A DNA stretch of 64,000 nucleotides. Origin: an uncultured Bacteroides sp. Lineage in GTDB: Bacteria > Bacteroidota > Bacteroidia > Bacteroidales > Bacteroidaceae. The DNA is taken from the NCBI GenBank assembly GCA_949292025.1, contig CASEYC010000117.1, forward strand, positions 32,369-96,368, written 5' to 3'. Both the position numbers and the translations under genes were made by a program. The notes under the pieces were generated by a model. The model had not been told where the DNA came from. It searched no databases and saw only the letters and a program-made list of their open reading frames with translations. Positions within the stretch are counted from its first letter, which is position 1. Every line of letters begins with the position of its first letter. This document shows positions 1 to 8,357 of the stretch, in pieces.

Positions 1-530
1 AGTCCATCCGCGGCTCCGACCCCGACGGTGCCATCTACTGGCTGGCACGCATGGTGGAAGGAGGCGAAGACCCGGCGTTCATTGCCCGCAGACTGGTCAT
101 CAGCGCGGCGGAGGACATCGGACTGGCCAATCCCAACGCGCTGCTGCTGGCCAATGCCACCTTCGACGCGGTGATGAAAATCGGCTGGCCGGAAGGACGC
201 ATCCCCTTGGCCGAGTGTACCGTCTATCTGGCCACCAGCCCCAAGAGCAACTCCGCCTATATGGCCATCAACGATGCATTGGCCTTGGTGCGACAGACGG
301 GCAACTTACCCGTCCCCCTGCACCTGCGCAATGCACCCACCAAGCTGATGAAGGAATTGGGCTATGCCGAAGGCTACAAATACGCCCACGATTATCCGGG
401 GCACTTCGTCCGCCAGCAGTTCCTGCCCGATGACCTGAAAGAGCACCGCATCTGGCAACCCCAGGAGAATGCCGCAGAAGCACGCCACAAGGAGCGGATG
501 CAGGCGTTGTGGGGAGAACGGTTCCAATGA
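1..530 (+). CDS. rarA: Replication-associated recombination protein A, C-terminal part
   Basis: The open frame runs in from the left edge (first full codon at base 3) and ends at 530, giving the last 175 residues of a RarA/MgsA-type AAA+ ATPase. The visible segment SIRGSDPDGAIYWLARM, followed by EDPAFIARRLVISAAEDIGL, is the conserved lid/tetramerisation region of this family. The family acts at stalled replication forks as a clamp-loader-like ATPase that interacts with single-strand binding protein; that role is family knowledge. The Walker motifs lie outside the window. The next gene starts 119 bp downstream with its own promoter, so the two need not be co-transcribed. Confidence 0.93.
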   Translation, partial: SIRGSDPDGAIYWLARMVEGGEDPAFIARRLVISAAEDIGLANPNALLLANATFDAVMKIGWPEGRIPLAECTVYLATSPKSNSAYMAINDALALVRQTGNLPVPLHLRNAPTKLMKELGYAEGYKYAHDYPGHFVRQQFLPDDLKEHRIWQPQENAAEARHKERMQALWGERFQ

Positions 531-621
531 AGCACGTTACAACGGCACAGGAAACTACGTACATATAGATAGAGAATCACATTTTCACCCTACAAATTGC
601 AAGCACAAAGAATAAATTCAC

Positions 622-629
622 TATCTTTG
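622..629 (+). promoter_or_regulatory. Bacteroidota -7 box for the RelA/SpoT gene
   Basis: TATCTTTG matches the TAnnTTTG -7 consensus of Bacteroidota, with a TTG about 22 bp upstream as a possible -33 element. It decides the gene start: an in-frame GTG at 629 lies inside the box, so the ATG at 650 is the plausible start. Confidence 0.6.
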
Positions 630-649
630 TGCCGTCAAAACAAGAAGAT

Positions 650-2875
650 ATGGAAACAAGTGCATTTTTCACCCTCGAGGAACGGGCACAGCTCTTCTCC
701 CTCTACCGCAAATTGTTGCAACTCTCTGGAGACACCCTCCAGAAGGAAGATTGCCGACGATTGAAGGCCTACCTTGTCCACTCCATCCAGGCCAATCCCC
801 TGCCCCGCGACGTGTTCGGGCTGAACCCCATCATCAAGGACATGCAGACGGCGGTCATCGTGGCCGAAGAGATTGGCATGAGGCGCGCGTCCATCCTGGG
901 CGTGATGCTGCACGACTCGGTGCGCACCGGCACCTATACGGCCGAGGAAATCGGGCAGGAGTTCGGCGAGGACGTGGCGGGCATCATCCGGGGACTCATC
1001 CGCGTGCAGGAGCTTTACCTGAAAAGCCCCAGCATCGAGTCGGAGAACTTCCGCAAGCTGCTCCTGTCCTTTGCCGAGGACATGCGCGTCATCCTCATTA
1101 TGATAGCCAACCGCGTCAACATCATGCGCCAGATAAAGGATGCGGAGAACGACGAGGCGCGCCTCCGCGTGGCCAACGAGGCGGCATACCTCTACGCCCC
1201 CCTGGCTCACAAGCTGGGCTTGTACAAGCTGAAGTCGGAGCTGGAGGACCTCTCGCTGAAATACACCGAGCACGATGTATATTATCATATCAAAGACAAG
1301 CTGAACGAGACGAAAGCCTCGCGCGACCGCTACATCGCCAACTTCATCGCCCCCATCCAACGGAAGCTGGAGGAGGCCGGATTGCACTTCCACATCAAGG
1401 GACGCACGAAGTCCATCCACTCCATCTACCAGAAGATGAAGAAGCAGAAGTGCCCCTTCGAAGGCGTGTACGACCTCTTCGCCATCCGCGTCATCCTCGA
1501 CTCGCCGCTGGAGAAGGAGAAGCAGGAGTGCTGGCAGGTCTACTCCATCGTCACCGACATGTACCAGCCCAACCCGAAGCGACTACGCGACTGGCTGTCC
1601 GTGCCCAAGAGCAACGGCTACGAGTCGCTCCACATCACCGTGATGGGTCCCGAAGGCAAGTGGGTGGAGGTGCAGATACGCACCGAGCGCATGGACGACA
1701 TCGCCGAGCGCGGACTGGCCGCCCACTGGCGCTACAAGGGCATCAAGGGCGAGAGCGGGCTGGACGAATGGCTGACCTCCGTCCGCGAGGCGCTGGAGAA
1801 CTCGGAGAGCGACCTTGAGGCGATGGACCGCTTCAAGCTGGAACTGTACGAGGACGAGGTGTTCGTCTTTACCCCCAAGGGCGACCTCTTCAAGCTGCCC
1901 AAGGGAGCCACGGTATTGGACTTCGCCTTCCACATCCACACGGCCTTGGGAAGCCGGTGTATCGGCGCGCGGGTCAACGGCAAGAACGTCCCCCTGCGCC
2001 ACCATCTGCAGAGCGGCGACCAGGTGGAGGTGATGACCTCCGCCACGCAGACGCCCAAGCAGGACTGGCTGAACATCGTCACCACGTCGAAGGCGCGCAC
2101 CAAAATCCGACAGGCCCTGAAGGAGATGGCCGCCCGCCAGACGGACTTCGCCAAGGAGATGCTGGAGCGCAAGTTCAAGAACCGCAAGATAGACTATGAC
2201 GACGGCACGATGATGCGCCTCATCAAGCGCATGGGCTACAAGGTGGTGACGGACTTCTACCAGGCCGTGGCCGACGGCGCGCTGGACGTGAACGACCTCA
2301 TCGACCGCTACGTGGAGCAACTCCACCGCGACACCGCCGACACGCGCGACGCCGCCATCTACCGCAGCGCCGAAGCCTTCAACCTGACACCCGCCACGCC
2401 CGACGAGGCCACGACGGGCGGCAAGGAAGACGTCTTGGTCATCGACCAGAACCTCAAGGGGCTGGACTACAAGCTGGCCCGCTGCTGCAACCCCATCTAC
2501 GGCGACGACGTCTTCGGCTTCGTCAGCGTCACGGGCGGCATCAAGATACACCGCACGGACTGCCCCAACGCGCCGGAGATGCGCCAACGCTTCGGCTACA
2601 GGATAGTCAAGGCACGCTGGGCGGGCAAGTCCGAAGGCACGCAGTATCCCATCACCCTGCGCGTCGTGGGGCACGATGACATCGGCATCGTCACCAACAT
2701 CACGTCCATCATCAACAAGGAGGACGGCATCACCCTGCGCAGCATCAGCATCGACTCCAACGACGGGCTGTTCAGCGGCAATCTGACCGTCATGGTGGGC
2801 GACACGGGACGGCTGGAAGCGCTCATCAAGAAACTCCGCACGGTGAAAGGCGTGAAACAAGTAACCCGTAACTGA
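650..2875 (+). CDS. relA: RelA/SpoT family (p)ppGpp synthetase, hydrolase site degenerate
   Basis: This 741-residue protein has the full long-RSH layout: an N-terminal HD-like domain (about 40-190), a synthetase domain with GRTKSIHSIYQKM and KSNGYESLHITV (about 240-370), a TGS domain (DEVFVFTPKGDLFKLPKGA, about 400), a CCNPIYGDDVFGF zinc-finger-like region (about 610) and a C-terminal ACT domain (TLRVVGHDDIGIVTNITSI). It makes the stringent-response alarmone (p)ppGpp. In the HD part the usual HDxxED reads HDSVRT, and the first metal-binding His of SpoT enzymes is not visible in GLNPIIKDMQ, so hydrolysis is probably lost and the protein is likely a synthetase only. The ATG at 650 is chosen because the -7 box overlaps the upstream GTG. 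A palindrome array follows the stop. Confidence 0.93.
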   Translation: METSAFFTLEERAQLFSLYRKLLQLSGDTLQKEDCRRLKAYLVHSIQANPLPRDVFGLNPIIKDMQTAVIVAEEIGMRRASILGVMLHDSVRTGTYTAEEIGQEFGEDVAGIIRGLIRVQELYLKSPSIESENFRKLLLSFAEDMRVILIMIANRVNIMRQIKDAENDEARLRVANEAAYLYAPLAHKLGLYKLKSELEDLSLKYTEHDVYYHIKDKLNETKASRDRYIANFIAPIQRKLEEAGLHFHIKGRTKSIHSIYQKMKKQKCPFEGVYDLFAIRVILDSPLEKEKQECWQVYSIVTDMYQPNPKRLRDWLSVPKSNGYESLHITVMGPEGKWVEVQIRTERMDDIAERGLAAHWRYKGIKGESGLDEWLTSVREALENSESDLEAMDRFKLELYEDEVFVFTPKGDLFKLPKGATVLDFAFHIHTALGSRCIGARVNGKNVPLRHHLQSGDQVEVMTSATQTPKQDWLNIVTTSKARTKIRQALKEMAARQTDFAKEMLERKFKNRKIDYDDGTMMRLIKRMGYKVVTDFYQAVADGALDVNDLIDRYVEQLHRDTADTRDAAIYRSAEAFNLTPATPDEATTGGKEDVLVIDQNLKGLDYKLARCCNPIYGDDVFGFVSVTGGIKIHRTDCPNAPEMRQRFGYRIVKARWAGKSEGTQYPITLRVVGHDDIGIVTNITSIINKEDGITLRSISIDSNDGLFSGNLTVMVGDTGRLEALIKKLRTVKGVKQVTRN

Positions 2876-2904
2876 CAACCAGCCTCCCCGGAGGGCGTCA
2901 AATC

Positions 2905-2987
2905 GAGATAGGTATCTCGACCTCGCCGAGATAGGTATCTCAACCCTGTCGAGATAGGTATCTCAAACCTGCCGAGATAGGTATCTC
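2905..2987. repeat. Palindrome array A: four 14-bp units, 23-bp period
   Basis: GAGATAGGTATCTC occurs at 2905, 2928, 2951 and 2974, exactly 23 bp apart. The array begins 30 bp after the relA stop and ends 46 bp before dgkA. It is enclosed by an outer inverted repeat (CGGAGGGCGTCAAATC on the left, GATTTGACCCCCTCCG on the right), so the whole spacer could fold as one large hairpin. Confidence 0.95.
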
Positions 2988-3033
2988 GATTTGACCCCCT
3001 CCGGGAAGGCACAAATTCCCACAAAATGACCTC

Positions 3034-3405
3034 ATGAGATACGACTACAAGAAACAACTCCGCAGCTTCCGCTACGCCTGGCAGGGCATCCGCCAATGCG
3101 TGGGGCGGGAGCAGAACCTCAGCTTCCACCTCATCACCACAGTCGTGGTCATCGGGGCGGGCTTCGCCTTCGGCATCACGCGGGGCGAGTGGACAGCCAT
3201 CTGCCTCTGCATCGGGATGGTCATCGGCGCGGAATTGTTCAACACGGCCATCGAGCGGCTGGTGGACCTTGTGTCGCCCCAGCGCAACCCCTTGGCCGGG
3301 CAGGTAAAAGACATCGCCGCCGGGGCGGTGTTGGTGTGCGCCCTGGCGGCGATTGCCGTGGGATTGATTATCTTCGTGCCCTATCTGACACGCTTCTTCT
3401 TGTAA
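3034..3405 (+). CDS. dgkA: Diacylglycerol/undecaprenol kinase family membrane protein
   Basis: A 123-residue integral membrane protein of the small prokaryotic DgkA family. It has three hydrophobic segments and the diagnostic GAELFNTAIERLVD motif, which carries the metal- and substrate-binding Glu and Asn. These enzymes phosphorylate diacylglycerol or undecaprenol in the inner membrane; which substrate is used cannot be told from sequence. The start MRYDYKKQLRSFRYAWQGI is typical of the family. The last 25 bp overlap the convergent MFS gene, and palindrome array A lies just upstream. Confidence 0.9.
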   Translation: MRYDYKKQLRSFRYAWQGIRQCVGREQNLSFHLITTVVVIGAGFAFGITRGEWTAICLCIGMVIGAELFNTAIERLVDLVSPQRNPLAGQVKDIAAGAVLVCALAAIAVGLIIFVPYLTRFFL

Positions 3406-4313
3406 TAAATGCGGGTAATGCAGAGATACATCGCCCCGGCCAACGCCATCCACGCGAAAGGCTCCCACAGGGGGAATGCCCCCACGGCCTGCGCGTATGC
3501 CACGCCGAACAGCAGGCCTGCATCCACAAACAGGTTGAACGTCACATTGCCCGTGGCCCGCTGGCAATGGTGGGACAGCTTGACAAACATACGCACCAGC
3601 CACGGAGCCAACACGGCCAGGAGGAACAGCCAGGCCATCCCGCCCTGCATGGGCAACACCAGCATCCCGCAAGCAAAGGCCAAGATGCCCACGTTCAGCC
3701 CCGGCAGGAGGGCACGCACCAGCAGGTAGCGGTCATTGCTCATCACCGGCAAGCCGATGGGCGCACGGAAAGGCACGTACATCCACGAAGCCGCCAGCAC
3801 ACCCGCCGCACCGGCCAGGACAGGCCCCAGCCAATGGTAGGTGCTGAGGGGCATCAGCCACAAGCCGGCCGTCCCGCCCACAACCATGCCCAGTCGGCTG
3901 ACGAAGGCATAGACCATGTTGGCCCGCGTGCGGTTTCCCGTATGCACCACGTCGATGCTCAGCGTCAAGGCCGCCGACGTGGCCAGCCCGAAGCATATCC
4001 CGTGCAACAAGGCGAGTGCCATGTATTGGTGGGGCGTCGAGGCGTATGCATAACCGACAGCCACGAGCAGCATCCCCGCGAACGGATAGGCCAGCACGTG
4101 CCTGCGGCGGAACTTGTCCGCCAGCCAGGCGTTGAACGCCCCGGCCAACTGTATCCCTATCACGAACGGAAAGCAGATGTCCGCCGCCAGCCCCGAACGC
4201 ATCAGGGGCAACAGCACCGCGTAGGCCGTGGCATAGAGCAGGAAACCCGACACGCACACCAGCCCGAAGTTGCGGTTGCACAGGGGCTTGTTGTCAATAC
4301 TGCTCTTTCTCAT
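3381..4313 (-). CDS. MFS-type transporter
   Basis: A 310-residue, strongly hydrophobic protein with about ten predicted membrane segments and an MFS-like cytoplasmic loop ([16 protein letters not shown], the RxxRR signature between helices 2 and 3). It is shorter than the usual 400 residues and the substrate cannot be assigned. Its start overlaps the end of panB by 20 bp, so it is probably the last gene of a HAD-panB-MFS transcription unit. Its 3' end overlaps the convergent dgkA by 25 bp. No obvious frameshift was seen, so the short length may be real. Confidence 0.8.
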   Translation of the reverse strand: MRKSSIDNKPLCNRNFGLVCVSGFLLYATAYAVLLPLMRSGLAADICFPFVIGIQLAGAFNAWLADKFRRRHVLAYPFAGMLLVAVGYAYASTPHQYMALALLHGICFGLATSAALTLSIDVVHTGNRTRANMVYAFVSRLGMVVGGTAGLWLMPLSTYHWLGPVLAGAAGVLAASWMYVPFRAPIGLPVMSNDRYLLVRALLPGLNVGILAFACGMLVLPMQGGMAWLFLLAVLAPWLVRMFVKLSHHCQRATGNVTFNLFVDAGLLFGVAYAQAVGAFPLWEPFAWMALAGAMYLCITRIYYKKKRVR

Positions 4314-5115
4314 TGGGGAAATCCAGGTTCTTCACATCGCTGACATAACGGCTGATGGCATCCGTCATCACCGTGTACAGGTCGGCATAGCGGCGCAGGA
4401 AACGGGGACGGAAGCCGTTGTTCATGCCCAGCATGTCCTGGGCCACCAACACCTGCCCGTCCACGTCGCCCCCGGCACCGATGCCGATGACGGGGATGGT
4501 CAGCTCGTGGGAGACGCGCCCGGCCAATGCGGCGGGAATCTTCTCCAACACCAGGCCGAAACAGCCTGCCTCTTCCAGCAGATGGGCGTCGCACACCAGC
4601 TTCTCGGCCTCGGCCTCGTCCTTGGCGCGGACGGTGTAGGTGCCGTACTTGTTGATGCTCTGCGGCATCAGGCCCAAGTGTCCCATCACGGGGATGCCCG
4701 CGCTGATGATGCGCTTCACGGTGCCGATGACCTCTTCGCCGCCCTCCAACTTCAGGGCGTCGGCGTGGCTCTCCTTCATGATACGGATGGCCGATGCCAG
4801 GCCCTCCAGTTCATTGCCCTGGTAGGAGCCGAAAGGCATGTCCACCACCACCATGGCACGCTTCACGCCGCGCACCACGCTCTTGCCGTGGTAAATCATC
4901 TGGTCGAGGGTGATGGGCAGGGTGGTCACGTTGCCCGCCATGACGTTGGAGGCGGAGTCGCCCACCAGGATGACGTCCACCCCGGCACCGTCCACGATCT
5001 GGGCCATGGTATAGTCATACGAGGTCAACATGGATATTTTTTCGCCCCTCTGCTTCATCTCTACGAGGCGATGGGTAGTCACTTTGCGATTGTCTTCTGA
5101 AATGTATCCAGCCAT
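4294..5115 (-). CDS. panB: 3-methyl-2-oxobutanoate hydroxymethyltransferase
   Basis: A 273-residue PanB, full length for the family. It catalyses the first committed step of pantothenate and coenzyme A synthesis, adding a hydroxymethyl group from methylene-tetrahydrofolate to 2-oxoisovalerate. Visible landmarks are [21 protein letters not shown], the metal-binding [19 protein letters not shown] and [16 protein letters not shown]. The other pan genes are not next to it. It lies 20 bp after the HAD gene and overlaps the MFS gene, suggesting one minus-strand operon. Confidence 0.96.
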   Translation of the reverse strand: MAGYISEDNRKVTTHRLVEMKQRGEKISMLTSYDYTMAQIVDGAGVDVILVGDSASNVMAGNVTTLPITLDQMIYHGKSVVRGVKRAMVVVDMPFGSYQGNELEGLASAIRIMKESHADALKLEGGEEVIGTVKRIISAGIPVMGHLGLMPQSINKYGTYTVRAKDEAEAEKLVCDAHLLEEAGCFGLVLEKIPAALAGRVSHELTIPVIGIGAGGDVDGQVLVAQDMLGMNNGFRPRFLRRYADLYTVMTDAISRYVSDVKNLDFPNEKEQY

Positions 5116-5135
5116 GATTATATAATGATTAATGT

Positions 5136-5789
5136 TTAATGATTAATGGTTAATGCGGCGCACATATCCTCGTAGGTGAAGCCCCGGAAGTCGTCTATCA
5201 CGCAATGGCTCGACGAAGCGATGGCTTCGCGAGGGTTTGTCGTTGCCACACCGAACACAAACGCGCCCGAGGCCATGCCCGCCTTCAGCCCGTTGAAGGA
5301 ATCCTCGAAGACGCAGGTATCGGCGGGCGAGGTGCCCAAGAGACGCATGCCCAACTGGTAGCAATCGGGGTCGGGCTTGGAGCGTTGGAAATGCTCGGCG
5401 GTGAGGATGCGGTCGAACAAGGCGGGAATCTCGGGGCGGTGGCGGTAGACGGCAGCCATCTTCTGCTCGTTGGAGCTGGTGACCACGGCGGTGCGCACAT
5501 CGTGGCGGCGCAGGTCGGCCAGGAAATCCAGCACGCCGGGCACGTAGTCGTAGGTCATTCGGGACTCATATTGGTTCAAAGCCTCCGTCAGCCTGGTTTG
5601 CTCGGCAGGGTCGGTGAAGAACTTCTCGTAGATATAGGTCAGGGTCTGTCCCTTGATGCGGTGGCCGAAGTCCGGGTCGCCCAGGTACTCCTGCCCTATC
5701 TTGTCCCAGAAGAGGCTGTACTGCCCCTCGGTATCCACAATCACGCCGTCGAAGTCGAAAAGGACGGCCTTGCATACGGTGTTATCCAT
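5136..5789 (-). CDS. HAD-superfamily hydrolase, beta-phosphoglucomutase-like
   Basis: A 217-residue HAD hydrolase with DxD motif I ([15 protein letters not shown]), motif II (TAVVTSSN), the Lys of motif III ([13 protein letters not shown]) and acidic motif IV ([12 protein letters not shown]). The all-helical cap after motif I points to the beta-phosphoglucomutase/phosphoglycolate phosphatase subclass. The exact sugar phosphate is unknown. The frame is open further upstream, but a divergent promoter region lies there. I start at [11 protein letters not shown] (5789); MHWKLMDN (5804) is the alternative. It is the first gene of the unit with panB and is divergent from the MATE exporter. Confidence 0.88.
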   Translation of the reverse strand: MDNTVCKAVLFDFDGVIVDTEGQYSLFWDKIGQEYLGDPDFGHRIKGQTLTYIYEKFFTDPAEQTRLTEALNQYESRMTYDYVPGVLDFLADLRRHDVRTAVVTSSNEQKMAAVYRHRPEIPALFDRILTAEHFQRSKPDPDCYQLGMRLLGTSPADTCVFEDSFNGLKAGMASGAFVFGVATTNPREAIASSSHCVIDDFRGFTYEDMCAALTINH

Positions 5790-5861
5790 AAGTTTCCAAT
5801 GCATTGTTGTTAAATCGGGCACAAAGGTCTGAAATCTATCTGACAGATGCAAGATATTTCG

Positions 5862-5869
5862 TACCTTTG
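5862..5869 (+). promoter_or_regulatory. -7 box for the first MATE exporter gene
   Basis: TACCTTTG lies 63 bp before the ATG at 5933, so this gene has a moderately long leader. The open frame extends upstream of the box to 5804, which supports using the ATG at 5933 instead. Confidence 0.55.
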
Positions 5870-5932
5870 CACGGTTTTTTATCCCAAGTCGACACTTATA
5901 CATTATTATATATTATAAAGAGACATAAGCGT

Positions 5933-7285
5933 ATGAACGAGAACAATCCACACCTCATGGGCACGGAGCCCATCGGCAAGTTGCTTTTGCAATACTCCAT
6001 CCCGGCCATCATCGGCATGACCATCGTGTCGCTCTACAACATCATAGACAGCATCTTCATCGGTCACGGCGTGGGCGCCATGGCCATCGCGGGTCTGGCC
6101 ATCACCTTCCCGATGATGAACCTGACGGCCGCCTTCGGCAACCTGGTGTCGGCGGGCGGCTCCACCATCTCGTCCATCCGCTTGGGACAGAAGGACATGA
6201 CGGGCGTCAACAAGGTGCTGGGCAACACGCTGATGCTCTGCATCGTCAACTCCGTCATCTTCGGGGGACTGTCCTTCCTCTTCCTCGACCCCATCCTGCG
6301 CTTCTTCGGGGCGAGCGGCGAAACCCTGCCCTACGCACGAGACTTCATGCAGATTATCCTGGCGGGCACGCCCTTTGCCTACGTGATGATAGGCATGAAC
6401 TACGTGATGCGCGCCACGGGCCATCCCAAGAAGGCCATGCTGACGTCCATGACCAGCGTCTTGGTCAACGTGATACTGGCCCCGCTGTTCATCTTCCAGT
6501 TCGACTGGGGCATCCGCGGCGCCGCCCTGGCCACGGTGTGCTCGCAGTTCATCGGCATGTTGTGGGTGCTGAACCACTTCCTGAACAAAAAGAGCGACAT
6601 CCGCCTGCAACGCCCCTACCTCAAGCTGGAGCGGCGCATCGTGGGGGACATATTCTCCATCGGCATGTCGCCCTTCCTGATGAACGTCACGGCCTGCGTC
6701 ATCGTCATCATCATCAACAACACCCTGAGCAACCACGGGGGCGACCTGGCCATCGGCTCCTACGGCATCATCAACCGCCTCTTGATGCTCTACCTGATGA
6801 TTGTCATGGGCCTGACCATGGGCATGCAACCCATCATCGGCTACAACTTCGGCGCCCGCAAGCCCGAGCGGGTGAAGCAGACGCTGCGCCTGGCCATCAC
6901 CTGGGGCGTGTGCATCACCACCAGCGGCTTCCTCATCTGCGAATTGTTCCCCCACGCCGTGTCGGCCGTGTTCACCAGCGATGATGTCCTCATCGACATG
7001 GCGGCGCACGGGTTGCGCATCTGTGTGGCGATGTTCCCGGTCATCGGGGCGCAGATAGTCATCGGCAACTTCTTCCAAAACATCGGCCTGGCCAAGATGA
7101 GCCTCTTCCTCTCCCTGACGCGCCAACTCATTTTCCTGCTGCCCTGCCTGCTCTTCTTCCCCGGCATCTGGGGTCTGGACGGTGTGTGGGTCAGCCTGCC
7201 CGTCAGCGACCTGCTGGCCTTCCTGACGGCGGTGGCGGCGTTGTTGTGGTATATGCGGAGGCAAAAGCGGGTGGTGACAGATTGA
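5933..7285 (+). CDS. MATE family efflux transporter
   Basis: A 450-residue MATE transporter with about twelve membrane helices arranged as two homologous halves. Helix 1 carries SIPAIIGMTIVSLYNIIDSI and helix 7 MGLTMGMQPIIGYNFGARKP. The family exports drugs or metabolites from the cytoplasm using Na+ or H+ gradients; the substrate is not readable here. MNENNPHLMGTEPIG is a typical start for the Bacteroides branch. It is divergent from the HAD gene and is followed by inverted-repeat DNA around a broken GxxExxY gene. A second, distantly related MATE gene lies at 56982. Confidence 0.93.
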   Translation: MNENNPHLMGTEPIGKLLLQYSIPAIIGMTIVSLYNIIDSIFIGHGVGAMAIAGLAITFPMMNLTAAFGNLVSAGGSTISSIRLGQKDMTGVNKVLGNTLMLCIVNSVIFGGLSFLFLDPILRFFGASGETLPYARDFMQIILAGTPFAYVMIGMNYVMRATGHPKKAMLTSMTSVLVNVILAPLFIFQFDWGIRGAALATVCSQFIGMLWVLNHFLNKKSDIRLQRPYLKLERRIVGDIFSIGMSPFLMNVTACVIVIIINNTLSNHGGDLAIGSYGIINRLLMLYLMIVMGLTMGMQPIIGYNFGARKPERVKQTLRLAITWGVCITTSGFLICELFPHAVSAVFTSDDVLIDMAAHGLRICVAMFPVIGAQIVIGNFFQNIGLAKMSLFLSLTRQLIFLLPCLLFFPGIWGLDGVWVSLPVSDLLAFLTAVAALLWYMRRQKRVVTD

Positions 7286-7316
7286 CATAAGGATATTTTT
7301 TAGACATAAGAACATA

Positions 7317-7394
7317 TATTTATTTTAGACATAGGAACAGAGAAACATATTTTCAAGTAGGTTTTTAAGGACATAGGAACATAAGAACATATTC
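7317..7394 (+). repeat. Left arm of a ~78-bp inverted repeat flanking the GxxExxY gene
   Basis: This segment (ATTTATTTTAGACATAGG ... AACATATTCTT) is nearly the reverse complement of 7820-7898, including the shared TTTTCAAGTAGGTTTTTAAG block. It is built from repeats of GACATAGGAACATA. A further unit begins at 7284. Confidence 0.9.
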
Positions 7395-7411
7395 TTAATA
7401 GACAGGAAGAA

Positions 7412-7798
7412 ATGAAAAATACAGAGGATATTATCAGGACCATCATACGATGTGCTTCAAAAGTAAGAAGGCAACTGGCTGCAGGCTTTTTAGAATCAGT
7501 ATACCAGAAAGCACTGACCATCGAATTGCAGGCATGTGGCTTGCAGGCGGAAATGGAATATCCCATATAGGTATATTACCGTGATATCGTAGTCGGAGAG
7601 TTCAAGGCAGACATTCTGGTGGAGCAACGAGTTATCGTAGAATTGAAAGCTGTCATGAATCTGCATCCCATGCACGAAGCCCAGTTGGTCAATTATCTCA
7701 CAGCTACACACATAGACGATGGCCTCCTAATCAATTTCGGGGGAGAGAAGCTGGAAATCAAAAGGAAATACCGCATATATCGTCCCCCACTCCCTTAA
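7412..7798 (+). pseudogene. GxxExxY family protein gene interrupted by an amber codon
   Basis: Reading from the ATG at 7412 gives a nearly complete GxxExxY protein: AAGFLESVYQKAL near the start, then an in-frame TAG at 7568-7570 (codon 53), then VYYRDIVVGEFKADILVE, VIVELKAV and AQLVNYLTAT to TAA at 7798. Both halves are in the same frame, so one base change restores 128 residues. The family's function is not established. No start codon with clear context follows the amber, so this is probably a pseudogene, unless TAG is read through. The gene sits between the two arms of an inverted repeat, as if carried by a small mobile unit. Confidence 0.85.
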
Positions 7799-7819
7799 AG
7801 GCATATCCCTATGCCCTAT

Positions 7820-7898
7820 TAAAATATGTCCCTATGTTCCTATGTCCTTAAAAACCTACTTGAAAATATGTCCCTATGTTCCTTTGTCTAAAATAAAT
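7820..7898 (+). repeat. Right arm of the inverted repeat flanking the GxxExxY gene
   Basis: AAAATATGTCCCTATGTTCC ... TCTAAAATAAAT is close to the reverse complement of 7317-7394. It ends five bp before the -7 box of the downstream winged-helix gene, so its insertion may affect that promoter. Confidence 0.9.
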
Positions 7899-7902
7899 TT
7901 GT

Positions 7903-7910
7903 TACCTTTG
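7903..7910 (+). promoter_or_regulatory. -7 box for the winged-helix gene
   Basis: TACCTTTG lies 34 bp before the ATG at 7944 and directly after the right inverted-repeat arm. Confidence 0.55.
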
Positions 7911-7943
7911 CCCGTGAAACCCTAACTAAAACATCTTAATCTT

Positions 7944-8171
7944 ATGAACGTACAAAGCATCGGAGAAAACGCCGGCATCGTTTGGAAACAGCTGGCAAGC
8001 GAACACCGCAAATGGGAATACGCTGAAGTGAAAGCGGGCACCGGCCTGGCCGACCGCGACCTGAACGCCGCCATCGGATGGCTGGCACGCGAAGGCAAAG
8101 TGGAAATCGAGGAAAGCAAGGTGGGACGCAAGACCATCATCTACCTCACGCTGTGCTACTACATCAGCTGA
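7944..8171 (+). CDS. Small winged helix-turn-helix protein
   Basis: A 75-residue protein (MNVQSIGENAGIVWKQL ... GRKTIIYLTLCYYIS) with a winged-helix pattern: helix 1 (IGENAGIVWKQLA), a recognition-helix-like segment (LADRDLNAAIGWLAREGKV) and a beta wing (VEIEESKVGRKTIIYLTL). It matches the short DUF2582-like winged-helix proteins common in Bacteroidales, whose role is unknown but which are presumed DNA-binding. It has its own promoter and a strong terminator at 8193-8222, so it is monocistronic. Confidence 0.85.
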   Translation: MNVQSIGENAGIVWKQLASEHRKWEYAEVKAGTGLADRDLNAAIGWLAREGKVEIEESKVGRKTIIYLTLCYYIS

Positions 8172-8192
8172 CACACGCCTGTGGATAAGAAC

Positions 8193-8222
8193 AAGGGGAG
8201 CTCCTCGCGGGGTTCCCCTTTT
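8193..8222 (+). terminator. Rho-independent terminator after the winged-helix gene
   Basis: The stem AAGGGGA/TTCCCCTT with a GC-rich inner loop (GCTCCTCGCGGGG) is followed by T residues. Confidence 0.8.
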
Positions 8223-8230
8223 CTATGTTT

Positions 8231-8352
8231 TCAGACAAAGGAACATAGGGACATATCATAGATAAAGGGAAAGTCTTTTTCAGACATAGGAACATAAGAA
8301 CATATTTTTCACGATGAAATGAAACGAATATGTCCCTATGTTCCTTTGTCCC
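8231..8352. repeat. Further copies of the GACATAGGAACATA repeat
   Basis: Two units in one orientation (from 8232 and 8282) and one inverted unit (8327-8350, ATATGTCCCTATGTTCC) match the arms around the GxxExxY gene. They fill the spacer between the winged-helix terminator and the end of the minus-strand permease gene. No gene is visible here. Confidence 0.88.
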
Positions 8353-8357
8353 AAAAA

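Noticed and set aside
2905-2987. CRISPR array
   Set aside because: The units are 12-19-bp palindromes with spacers of only 3-10 bp, there are at most five units, and no cas genes are visible; the same holds for all other arrays in the window.
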